Shown here: piece after piece, positions 53,691 through 63,517 of the stretch
Position numbering within the stretch: position 1 is the first letter of the stretch
Layout: each line of letters starts with the position of its first letter
DNA from: Arachis hypogaea
Taxonomy: Eukaryota > Streptophyta > Magnoliopsida > Fabales > Fabaceae
Reading direction: 5' to 3'
Assembly (NCBI RefSeq): GCF_003086295.3
Contig: NC_092051.1
Location: 74,525,772-74,589,771 of the forward strand
DNA length: 64,000 bases
Made by a program: the position numbers and the translations under genes
The notes under the pieces: generated by a model
What the model was told of the DNA's origin: nothing
The model's database searches: none
What the model saw: only the letters and a program-made list of their open reading frames with translations

Positions 53691-55524
53691 GAGGAGTGTA
53701 AGGCTTCACTTTCTTCCTCTGTTGTTGTGAGTGCTCCTCCATGACTTGCTTTCCCTTCTTCGAAGCTTGTTTCTCTTCATCCTTCTTCTTGAGCTCTTCC
53801 TGGTCTTTCTCTTCAATTGCCAATTCCTTCTTACTGCCAACCTTATCATCCTCCAATGTTCTTCCACTCCTGAGTTAAACTGCTTTGCATTCTTCTTTGG
53901 GATTTGGAATGGTATCACTTGGGAAAACATTGGTTGGTCTCACAGCTTGTCTGGCTAATTGCCCTACCTGTCTTTCAAGATACCTCATAGTGGCCTCTTG
54001 TCTCTCTTGAATTTTAATTAAACTCTCTTGCCCTTTGGCTAGACCCTGTATGGTTTGAGCAAGTGCTTGAAATGTTGCTTCAAGAGCTGAGATCCTATTT
54101 TCCTGATGGTCAACGGATGGTATGTTGGAATATGATGGTTGTTGTTAGAAGTTATTTGGGTTGTTGAAGTGGTTGTTCTGGGAATTGAAAGGTGGTGTGG
54201 AGAAGTTATTTTGGTGAATCGGTGAGTTATTGTTGGGTTGCTGATATGGGTTTTGTGGTTTTCTGTATTGGTTAGTGTTATTGAATGAATGAGTTTGGTT
54301 ATTTATGTTGCGGGAGTTGTTGGAATTGTGATTCTTTTGCCATGAATTCTGATTATCACCCCACCTTAAGTTGGGATAATTCCTCCATGATGAATTGTAT
54401 GTATCTCCATGAAATTCATTCTGAGAAGAGGTTGAGGTGTTATGAATATATTGGACTTGTTCTGGTTGCTGCTCATAGTTGCTTTTCTCAAAGGCTTCTT
54501 CACTTTGGCTCTATCCAATTGAGGGTTGGCTTGCTGTGCTAACTACAGCCACTTGGAGTCCATCAATTCTTTTTGTCATCAACTCCATTTGTTGTTGGAT
54601 TTGTTGGTGCATCAACTTGTTTTGTGCTAGGATAGTGTCCACTCCTTCTAGCTCCAACACACCCTTCTTTTGAACTGGTTGGCGTTGCCTCTGATGAGCA
54701 TAGAAGTATTGATTGTTGGTCATAGTGTCTATGAGATTCTGGGCTTCCTCAGCTGTCTTTATTAGTTGTAATGAACCTCCAGCATTGTAGTCTAAAGATT
54801 CTTGAGCTTTTAAAGTCAATCCCTCATAGAAATTTTGAAGTCTGTCCCATTCACTAAACATCTCAGGTGGACATTTCCTAATCAGAGCTTTGTATCTTTC
54901 CCATGCCTCATAAAGCAATTCTCCATCCATTTGAGTGAATGTTTGCACTTCTGTCTTCAGTCTTATGATCCTCTGAGGTGGGTAAAACTTGGATAGGAAT
55001 TTGTTCACCAAATCATCCCAAGTGTTGATGCTTTCTTTGAGAAATGTCTCCAGCCATTGAGATGCCTTGTCTCTCAAGGAAAATGGAAATAGTAGCAGCT
55101 TATAGATGTCCGGATGCATACCATTTGTCTTGACAGTTTCACAAATCCTCAGGAAGGTAGATAAGTGCTGATTTGGATCTTCAAGTGGACCTCCTCCATA
55201 CGAACAATTGTTCTGTACTAGAGTAATAAGTTGAGGATTCAACTCAAAGTTATTTGCATGAACATTGGGAGTGAGTATACTGCTTCCGCAGTTTCTTGGA
55301 TTGGGGAAGGTGTAAGAGGCTAGAACTCTCCTTTGAGGTGGGCCATTGTTGTTGGCCACTTCCTCTGGTGGATTAGGGAGGTCAACCTCCATTTCTTGGT
55401 CCTCCTCTTCTGATTCTTCTTCTCCAATGACTCCCTTCCCTCTTGCTTCTCTTCTCAATATCAAGAATGTCCTCTCTGGCTCAGAATCAAAAGAGGTAGG
55501 TGCACCTCTTCTTCCTCCTGGCAT
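53691..55524 (-). pseudogene. gag-pro: gag-protease of H (fragment with stops)
   Basis: The start MPGGRRGAPTSFD at 55524 opens a gag highly similar to E: NNFELNPQLITLVQNNCSY, LSTFLRICETVK, LFPFSLRDKASQWLE, YEAWERYKALIRKCPPE. The frame has stops near 54509, 54147 and 53878 but otherwise continues through the Gln/Asn-rich linker and NPKEECKAV...LRSGRT to a Lys/Glu-rich segment and KPYTP, where J interrupts it before the protease. The longest open piece is 54511-55542. Confidence 0.88.
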
Positions 55525-55669
55525 ACAACACAAATAAAACACTTTACTGCTAGAGTGTGGTTAAGGTTAGCTTAAACAAAATCTTAAACAGTTAGTATGC
55601 TTAACAAAAAACAAGGAAAAATGCTTAATCTAGATTATCACCTACATAATCATTGTCAATCTAAATCAA

Positions 55670-55687
55670 TCCCCGACAACGGTGCCA
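55670..55687 (-). promoter_or_regulatory. H primer-binding site (two mismatches)
   Basis: Minus strand reads TGGCACCGTTGTCGGGGA, two transitions from the common site, both C-to-T type on one strand or the other. Confidence 0.8.
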
Positions 55688-55693
55688 AAAACA

Positions 55694-55725
55694 TGATGAG
55701 GGAAAAATGATTCCACACAAACTCA
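55694..55725 (-). repeat. H LTR end (fragment)
   Basis: The 32 bases read in minus as TGAGTTTGTGTGGAATCATT...CCCTCATCA and match the LTR end of D (52263-52294). F is inserted after ACTCA. Confidence 0.75.
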
Positions 55726-56813
55726 TGATGAGTGGATATTTTATACGCTTTTTGAGGGTAATTTCATGTAGTTTTTAGTATGTTTTAGTTAGTATTTAGT
55801 ATATTTTTATTAATTTCAAGGAAAAATTCATATTTCTGGACTTTACTATGAGTTTGTGTGTTTTTCTGTGATTTCAGGTATTTTCTGGCTGAAATTGAGG
55901 GAGCTGAGCAAAAATCTGATTCAGGCTGAAAAAGGACTGCTGATGCTGTTGGATTCTGACCTCCCTGCACTCGGAATTGATTTTTTGGAGCTACAGAAGT
56001 TCAATTGGCGCGCTCTCAATTGCGTTGGAAAGTAGACATCCAGGGATTTCCAGCAATATATAATAGTCCATACTTTACTCAAGGATAAATGACGTAAACT
56101 GGTGTTCAACGCCAGTTCCATGTTGCATTCTGGCATTAAACGCCAGAAACAAGTTACAAGTTAGAGTTGAACGCCAGAAACAGGTTACAACCTGGAGTTT
56201 AACTCTGTAAACAACTTAGGCACATGTAAAGCTTAAGTCTCAGCCCCAGCACATACCAAGTGGGCCCTAGAAGTGGATTTCTGCACCATCTATCTTAGTT
56301 TATTCGTTTTCTGTAAACCTAGGTTACTAGTTGAGTATTTAAACAGCTTTTAGAGATTTATTCTGTACCTCATGACATTTTAGATCTGAACTTTGTACTC
56401 TTTGACGGCATGAGTCTCTAAACTCTATTGTTGGTGTTGAGGAGCTCTACTGTGTCCCAATGAATTAATGCAATTATTTATGTTTTCTATTCAAACACGC
56501 TTGTTTCTGTCTAAGATGTTCATTCGCACTTCAATATGATGAATGTGATGATTCGTGACACTCATCACCATTCTCAATCTATGAACGTGTGCCTGACAAC
56601 CACTCCCGTTCTACCTTCAATTGAATGAGTATCTCTTGGATTCCGTAATCAGAATCTTCGTGTTATAAGCTAGAATCCATTGGCAGCATTCTTGAGAATC
56701 CAGAAAGTCTAAACCTTGTCTGTGGTATTCCGAGTAGGATTCAGGGATTGAATGACTGTGACGAGCTTCAAACTCACAAGGGTTGGGCGTAGTGACAGAC
56801 GCAAAATGATCAA
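55726..56813 (+). repeat. F 5' LTR, truncated
   Basis: TGATGAGTGG...; matches 62463-63507. Palindrome half-sites at 56098-56205 (GGCATTAAACGCC type) and TATTTAAA at 56335. Similarity to the 3' LTR stops at GATCAAT, where reverse transcriptase code begins. Confidence 0.85.
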
Positions 56814-59243
56814 TACAGCCACTAGAAAGGATCTTTTTCCTTTACCATTCATAGACCAGATGCTAGAGAGACTAGCAGGTCATGAATATTACTGCTTTTT
56901 GCATGGCTATTCAGGTTACAACCAAATTGCAGTAGATCCTCAAGACCAAGAGAAAACACCATTCACATATCCTTCTGGAGTATTTGCTTACATAATAATG
57001 CCTTTTGGTCTGTGTAATGGACCTGCAACCTTTCAGAGGTGCATGCTTTCTATCTTCTCTGATATGGTAGAGAAGTTTCTGGAAGTCTTCATGGATGACT
57101 TTTCAGTATTTGGAGACTCATTCATCTCCTGCCTTCACCATTTAGCACTTGTTCTGAAAAGATGCCAAGAGACCAACCTAGTTTTAAACTGGGAAAAATG
57201 TCACTTTATGGTGAATGAAGGAATTGTCCTTGGGCATAAAATGTCAAACAAGGGAATAGAGGTGAATCAAGCTAAAGTGGAAGTAATTAAAAAATTACCA
57301 CCACCTGCTAATGTTAAGGCAATCAGAAGCTTTCTGGGGCATGCAGGATTCTACAGGAGGTTTATAAAGGATTTTTCAAAAATTGCAAAACCCCTGAGCA
57401 ATCTGCTAGCTGCTGACATGCCATTTGTGTTTGACACAGAGTGTCTGCAAGCGTTCGAGACTCTGAAAGCTAAACTCGTCACAGCACCAGTTATTTCTGC
57501 ACCAGACTGGACTTTACCATTTGAACTAATGTGTGATGCCAATGACCACGCCATTGGTGCAGTACTGGGGCAGAGGCATGACAAGCTTCTGCATGTCATT
57601 TATTATGCTAGCCGTGTTTTAAATGATGCCCAAAAAAATTACACAACCACAGAAAAAGAATTGCTTGCAGCGGTTTATGCCATTGACAAGTTTAGATCAT
57701 ACTTAGTAGGATCAAAAGTGATTGTGTACACTGACCATGCTGTTCTTAAATATCTACTCACAAAGCAGGATTCAAAACCCAGGCTCATTAGATGGGTGTT
57801 GCTTCTACAAGAGTTTGATATAGAAATAAGAGATAGCAAAGGGACAGAAAACTAAGTGGCTGATTATCTGTCCCGGATAGGACCAGTAGAAGGGGAGTTT
57901 CCCCCCTCTATTGAGATCTCTGAGACCTTTTTGGATGAGCATTTTTTTGCCTTTCAAGAAACACCATGATTTGCAGACATTGCAAACTATAAAGCTGCAA
58001 GGTTCATACCCAAGGAGTACAGCAGGCAACAAAAGAAAAAATTAATTACTGATGCAAAGTACTACTTGTGAGATGAACCCTATCTCTTTAAGAGACGTGC
58101 AGATGAAATAATCCATAGGTGTGTGCCTCGAGAAGAAGCACAGAAAATCTTATGGCATTGCCATGGATCATAATATGGAGGCCATTCGGAGGTGAGTGAA
58201 CAGCCACCAAGGTCCTCCAATGTGGCTTCTACTGGCCTACACTCTATAGGAATTCCCAAGAGTTTGTATGTAACTGTGACAGTTGCCAAAGAGTTGGTAA
58301 TCTGCCTCATGGTTACGCCATGCCTCAACAAGGAATCTTAGAGATTGAGTTGTTTGATGTATGGGGAATTGACTTCATGGGACCTTTCCCACCATCATAC
58401 TCAAACACTTATATTCTGGTGGCAGTCGACTATGTATCAAAATGGGTAGAGGCCGTTGCCACACCCACCAATGATACTAAAACAGTGCTGAAGTTCCTCC
58501 AGAAACATATCTTCAGCAGGTTTGGTGTCTCTAGAGTACTAATCAGTGATGGGGGCACTCACTTCTGCAACAAACAGCTTTACTTTGCCATGGTCCGGTA
58601 TGGGATTTGCCACAAGGTGGCGACTCCATATCATCCACAGACAAATGGGCAAGCTGAAGTTTCTAATAGAGAACTAAAAAGAATTCTGGAACGGACTGTA
58701 AGTACCCGTAGAAAGGATTGGACAAGAAGCTTGGATGATGCACTGTGGGCTTACAGAACAGCATTCAAGACCCCTATAGGGACTTCTCCATACCAGCTTG
58801 TGTATGGTAAGGCATGTCATCTGCCCGTGGAACTGGAACATAAGGCATAATGGGCAACTAGATTCCTAAACATTGATGCCAAATTAGCTGGAGAAAAAAG
58901 ATTGCTCCAGCTGAATGAGCTAGAGGAATTCAGACTCACTGCTTTCGAAAATGCCAAGCTTTATAAAGAGAAATCAAACAGGTGGCATGGCAGAAAGCTG
59001 TCATCTAGAGTCTTTGAACCAGGACAGAAGGTTCTGCTGTTCAACTCTATGCTCAGGCTATTCCCTGGGAAACTGAAATCCCTGTGGAGGGGACCATATG
59101 TGATTACAAGTGTCTCACCATATGGCTATGTAGAGCTTTAAGACATTGATTCTAATAAGAAGTTCATTGTTAATGGACAGAGAATCAAACATTATCTTGA
59201 AGGCAATGTTGAGCAAGAATGCTCAAAGCTGAGGCTAGATTAA
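56808..59243 (+). pseudogene. pol: pol of F: reverse transcriptase, RNase H, integrase (broken)
   Basis: Starts inside reverse transcriptase at the [18 protein letters not shown] block. Then [27 protein letters not shown] and FMDDFSVFG (polymerase active site, 57088-57114). RNase [47 protein letters not shown]. Stops at 57853, about 57967, 58069 and 58171 and a frameshift near 58185 interrupt the zinc-binding region. The integrase core 58320-58850 keeps all three catalytic blocks ([31 protein letters not shown]). Stops at 58848 and 59139 interrupt the C-terminal domain, which ends at TAA 59241-59243. All stops but one sit at codons where relatives have Gln, Trp or Tyr. Confidence 0.92.
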
Positions 59244-59256
59244 AAAGCTCAGCAAG

Positions 59257-59301
59257 GTCCAGCTAAAGACAATAAAGAAGCGCTTGCTGGGAGGCAACCC
59301 A
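59257..59301 (+). ncRNA. Conserved double hairpin after pol (F copy)
   Basis: Hairpin 1 weakened to GTC...GAC (59257-59270); hairpin 2 TGGGAGGCAACCCA (59288-59301). Begins 13 bp after the pol stop. Confidence 0.62.
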
Positions 59302-59467
59302 TCCATTAGCAAAACTCTTTCTGTTAATTTATTTTATTCTATTCTTCAGTTTATTTATCTTTAAAGCATATAAGGTCAATATTAACAAGGTAAAGAATCA
59401 ATTGCATAAAGTTCACAGGGCTACAGAAGGATTCAGAGCACAAAATAGGAAAAAGGAGCTCACTGGC

Positions 59468-59763
59468 AAGAAAACGCCAGTAAGAGGCACAATTGGGCGT
59501 TAAACGCCCAAAAGGAGCATCTACTGGGCGTTTAACACCAGTAGAGATAGCCATCTGGGCGTTAAACGCCAGAAAGAAGCAACTTCTCGGCGTTTAACGC
59601 CAGATTTACAGCATCCTCGGCGTTCAGAAAAACACCCAGTGACAAAGGAGTTTCTGGCGTTTAACGCCAGCTGGAAGCAACATCTGGGCGTTAAACGCCC
59701 AAACCAAGCACCAAGTGGGCGTTAAATGCCCAAAACATGCAGCAGTTGGGCGTTTAACGCCAG
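59468..59763 (+). repeat. F internal palindrome array (GGGCGTTAAACGCCC)
   Basis: About ten units of GGGCGTTAAACGCCC, TGGCGTTTAACGCCAG and variants, 25-35 bp apart. Same position as the array of FE (5339-5513), but the core is TTAAA/TTTAA rather than TTCAA. Confidence 0.87.
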
Positions 59764-60255
59764 GATTGTGGGGGAGTAGGCAATTTTGTTTTCAATTCAA
59801 ATTTTTTCCATTTTTTATGTTTCAATTCATGATTTTCTGCACAAACATGTTACGAATCCTAATTTTTCAAATCTTTTTTCAAAAGATATCAAATGTATCT
59901 TAATTCATAAACCCTTTTTTTTAATCCTCTTCAAATTATTTTCAAATCCTTTTTCAAAGCAAATCTATCTCTTTTCCTTCTAAAATCTTTTCATCTCATC
60001 AATATCTTTTTCAAATCTTCACAACATCTTTTTCAAAATTTAGATTTATCTTTTTCAAATATCTTTCATATCTTTTCAATTTTAAATTACATCTTTTCCT
60101 ATCACACTTATCTTTTCCAAATCACTTTTTCTATCATATCTTTTTCAACAAATTTTCGAAACCCACCCCCCTCCCTTTAAATGTTGGTTCGGCCTCTCCC
60201 CCTCTCCTCCACAATTTGAGCTTGGCTCTCCTCATATCCCTCTCCTCTCTTTTCT
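59764..60255 (+). other. AT-rich and pyrimidine-rich spacer before F envelope-position ORF
   Basis: No gene. TTTTTCAAATCTTTT repeats up to 60150, then CCCTTTAAATGTTGG (TATA-like, 60174-60182) and a C/T-rich patch. Confidence 0.5.
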
Positions 60256-60293
60256 TTTGCTTGAGGACAAGCAAACCTCTAAGTTTGGTGTGT
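60256..60293 (+). promoter_or_regulatory. Internal copy of 3'-end hairpin in F
   Basis: TTTGCTTGAGGACAAGCAAA (60256-60275; 8-bp stem, AGGA loop), then CCTCTAAGTTTGGTGTG. 37 bp upstream of the (lost) start of the envelope-position ORF, as in FE. Confidence 0.65.
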
Positions 60294-60329
60294 TTATCCG
60301 TGATCACTAAGATACTACCCACTAAGATC

Positions 60330-61462
60330 TTGGCTCCTAAGGGAAAACAAACCGACTCAAGAGGCAAGAAAGAGAATATTCCAAAACCAATTTGGAATTA
60401 AGGGAAGTTCATAACCAAAGAAGATTCAGACCATTTTTACAAAATAATGAGTCTAAGGTCAGTGATCCCGGAAGTTAAATTTGATCTGAAAGAAGACGAA
60501 TATCCAAAGATCCAAGAGCAAATTCGAAACAGGAGCTGGGAAGTCCTAGCTAATCCTGAAACAAAGCTGGGAAGAAACATGGTTCAGGAATTCTATGCTA
60601 ATCTATGGCAGACGGACAGGAAGAGGATAGCTGGAATCGCATTCTATGACTATAGAACTTTAGTCAGAGGGAAGATTGTTCACACCCACCCTGACAAAAT
60701 AAGGGAGATCTTCAAGCTGCCTCAACTGCAAGATGACCCAGACTCCTTTAATAGAAGAATGATGAGATCAAACCTAGGCTTGGATAAAATCCTAGAGGAC
60801 ATATGCCTCCTTGGAGCAAAATGGACAACCAACACAAAGGGTGTCCCGAACCAACTCAAGAGAGGAGATCTCAAACCAGTCGCCAGAGGCTGGCTGGACT
60901 TCATCGGGCGCTCTATACTGCCCACTAGCAACCGCTTTGAAGTCACCATCAGAAGAGCAGTGATGATTCATTGCATTATGCTGGAAAAAGAAGTGGAAGT
61001 TCATCAGCTGATTGCTTGTGAGCTTTACAAAATTGCAAACAAGAACTCCAAAGATGCCAAATTGGCCTATCCAAGTTTAGTCTCTCTGTTATGTAAGGAT
61101 GCTGGGACAAAAATGGAGTAGATAAGTATATCTCAGTTGAGCAACCAATCACCAAAAAGTCTATGAAAGGACAACAAGTGCAGGACGACCCCATCAAGAG
61201 AAAAGCACAGGAGTTCCTCCCGAAAATTCCTCAAATTGAATACTGGGAGCGCCTAGAAGCATCTGTCACCAAGTTGCAAGAAGCTGTGGATCAACTGAAG
61301 GAAGAACAGCAAAATCAAAACAGCATGCTCTGCAAACAGCTTAGAGAACAAGAAGAGCAAGGGCGTGAACTGATGGAATTAAAGCGTCAAAAACTATCTC
61401 TTGAAGGGCCAAGCACTCCACAGACTAAAGAGGCATCGACTTCCCAAATTCAAGATTGTTGA
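60330..61462 (+). pseudogene. Envelope-position ORF of F (start lost, broken)
   Basis: The basic start (APKGKQTDSRGKKENIPK) is preceded by TTG where FE has ATG. An in-frame TAA at 60399 and TAG at 61119 interrupt it. 60447-61121 holds the central domain (QIRNRSWEVLANPETKLGRN, QEFYANLWQTD, YRTLVRGKIVHTHPDKIREI, GWLDFIGRSILPTSN, IRRAVMIHCIMLEKEVEVHQ), clearly related to E. 61163-61462, in another frame, is a Gln/Glu coiled coil (EASVTKLQEAVDQLKEEQQN). No membrane helix. Confidence 0.75.
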
Positions 61463-62424
61463 GTTCTGATCTTAGCCTTAACTCTGTGATAATTGTTCTT
61501 ATTAGAAACTTACCTTAGAAGTTATACATGAGTAGTAGTAATTAGTATCTCTATTATGATTTTATCTCCAATTAAGCTATAATTTATTTTTCTCATCATC
61601 ATCAAACATGAATAAAATAGCAGATTTTTATTATAAGGAGGCAATATTGTTTTCGAGTTCTTAATAAGGAAAATTCTAATTATCTATATGTGGTGGCAAT
61701 GCTTTTTGTCTTCTGAATGAATGCCTGAACAGTGCATATTTTTTATATTGAATTTTATGAATGTTAAAATTGTTGGCTCCTGAAAGAATGATGAACAAGA
61801 GAAATATTATTGAGAGAAGGAGCAGTAGAAAAAGCCAATAGCCCATAAAACCAAAAGGCAAGGGTAAAAAGGATCCAAGGCTTTGAGCATTAATGGATAG
61901 GAGGTCCTAAAAGGAATAAAATCCTGGCCTAAGCGGCTAAACTAAGCTGTCCCTAACCATGTGCTTGTGGCGTGAAGGTGTCAAGTGAAAACTTGAGACT
62001 GAGTGGTTAAAGTCAAGGTCCAAAGCAAAAACAGAGTGTGCTTAAGAACTCTGGACACCTCTAATTGGGGACTTCAGCAAAGCTAAGTCACAATCAAAAA
62101 AGGTTCACCCAGTTATGTGTCTGTGGCATTTATGTATCTGGTGGTAATACTAGAAGACAAAGTGCTTAGGGCCACGGCCAAGACTCATAAAATAGCTGTG
62201 TTCAAGAATCAACATACTAAACTAGGAGAATCAATAATACTATCTAAATTCTGAGTTCCTATGGATGCCAATCATTCTGAATTTCAAAGGATAAAGTGAG
62301 ATGCCAAAACTGTTCGGAAGCAAAAAGCTACTAGTCCCGCTCATTTGATTAGAATCTGAGCTTCACTTAAAACTCTGAGATATTATTGCTTCTTGATTTC
62401 TCTTCATCCTATTTTATTTTTCTA
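61463..62424 (+). other. F 3' non-coding region
   Basis: No gene. Closely matches FE 6380-7260, including AACCATGTGCTTGTGGCGTG and GTGTCTGTGGCATTTATGTA; the A/G tract is reduced. Confidence 0.6.
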
Positions 62425-62462
62425 GTTGCTTGGGGACAAGCAACAGTTTAAGTTTGGTGTTG
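62425..62462 (+). promoter_or_regulatory. F 3'-end hairpin and polypurine-type motif
   Basis: GTTGCTTGGGGACAAGCAAC (62425-62444), then AGTTTAAGTTTGGTGTTG abutting the LTR at 62463. Confidence 0.75.
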
Positions 62463-63517
62463 TGATGAGCGGATATTTTATACGCTTTTTTAGGGTAATT
62501 TCAGGTAGTTTTTAGTATGTTTTAGTTAGTTTTTAGTATATTTTTATTAATTTCTAGGCAAAATTCATATTTCTGAACTTTATTATGAGTTTGTGTGTTT
62601 TTCTGTGATTTTAGGTATTTTTTGGCTGAAATTGAGGGAGCTGAGCAAAAATCTGATTCAGGCTGAAAAAGGACTGCTGATGCTGTTGGAGTCTGACCTC
62701 CCTGCACTCGGAATGAATTGTTTGGAGCTACAGGAGTCCAATTGGCGCTCTCTCAACTGCGTTGGAAAATAGACATCCAGGGCTTTCCAGCAATATATAA
62801 TAGTCTATGCTTTACTCAAGGATAGATGACGTAAACTGGCGTTCAACGCCAGTTCCATGTTGCATTATGGCGTTAAATGCCAGAAACAAGTTACAACTCT
62901 GGAAATAGCTTAGGCACGTGTAAAGCTTAAATCTCAGCCCCAGCACACACCAAGTGGGCCCCATAAGTGAATTTCTGCACCATCTATCTTAGTTTATTCG
63001 TTTTCTGTAAACCTAGGTTACTAGTTGAGTATTTAAACAACTTTTAGAGATTTATTCTGTACCTCATGACATTTTAGATCTGAACTTTGTACTCTTTGAC
63101 GGCATGAGTCTCTAAACTCCATTGTTGGGGGTGAGGAGCTCTGCTGTGTCCCGATGAATTAATGCAATTATTTCTGTTTTCTATTCAAACACGCTTGTTT
63201 CTATCTAAGATGTTCATTCGCACTTCAATATGATGAATGTGATGATCCATGACACTCATCACCCTTCTCAATCTATGAACGCGTGCTTGACAACCACTCC
63301 CGTTCTACCTACAATTGAATGAGTATCTATTGGATTCCGTAATCAGAATCTTCGTGGTATAAGCTAGAATCCATTGGCAGCATTCTTGAGAATCCGGAAA
63401 GTCTAAACCTTGTCTGTGGTATTCCGAGTAGGATTCAGGGATTGAATGACTGTGACGAGCTTTAAACTCACAAGGGTTGGGCGTAGTGACAGACGCAAAA
63501 GGATCAATGGATCCTAT
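62463..63517 (+). repeat. F 3' LTR, cut by G
   Basis: TGATGAGCGG start, palindromes at 62836-62884. Runs to ATCCTAT, where the counterpart in FE continues with TCCAGCATG. Confidence 0.85.

Larger units (their letters stand above)
53691..55725 (-). mobile_element. H: minus-strand Athila-like element, 5' part
   Basis: On the minus strand: LTR end (55694-55725), primer site (55670-55687), gag and the start of protease (to 53691). Cut on the left by J and on the right by F. The LTR end matches that of D. Confidence 0.85.
55726..63517 (+). mobile_element. Element F: FIDEL-like, pol-bearing, with internal deletion; 3' LTR cut by G
   Basis: 5' LTR (truncated at about 56813), pol from mid reverse transcriptase to integrase end, double hairpin, palindrome array, envelope-position ORF, 3' end motif and most of the 3' LTR. 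gag, protease, primer site and the end of the 5' LTR are deleted. The LTR type is that of FE. Left flank ACTCA; the right duplication is beyond the window. Confidence 0.87.
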
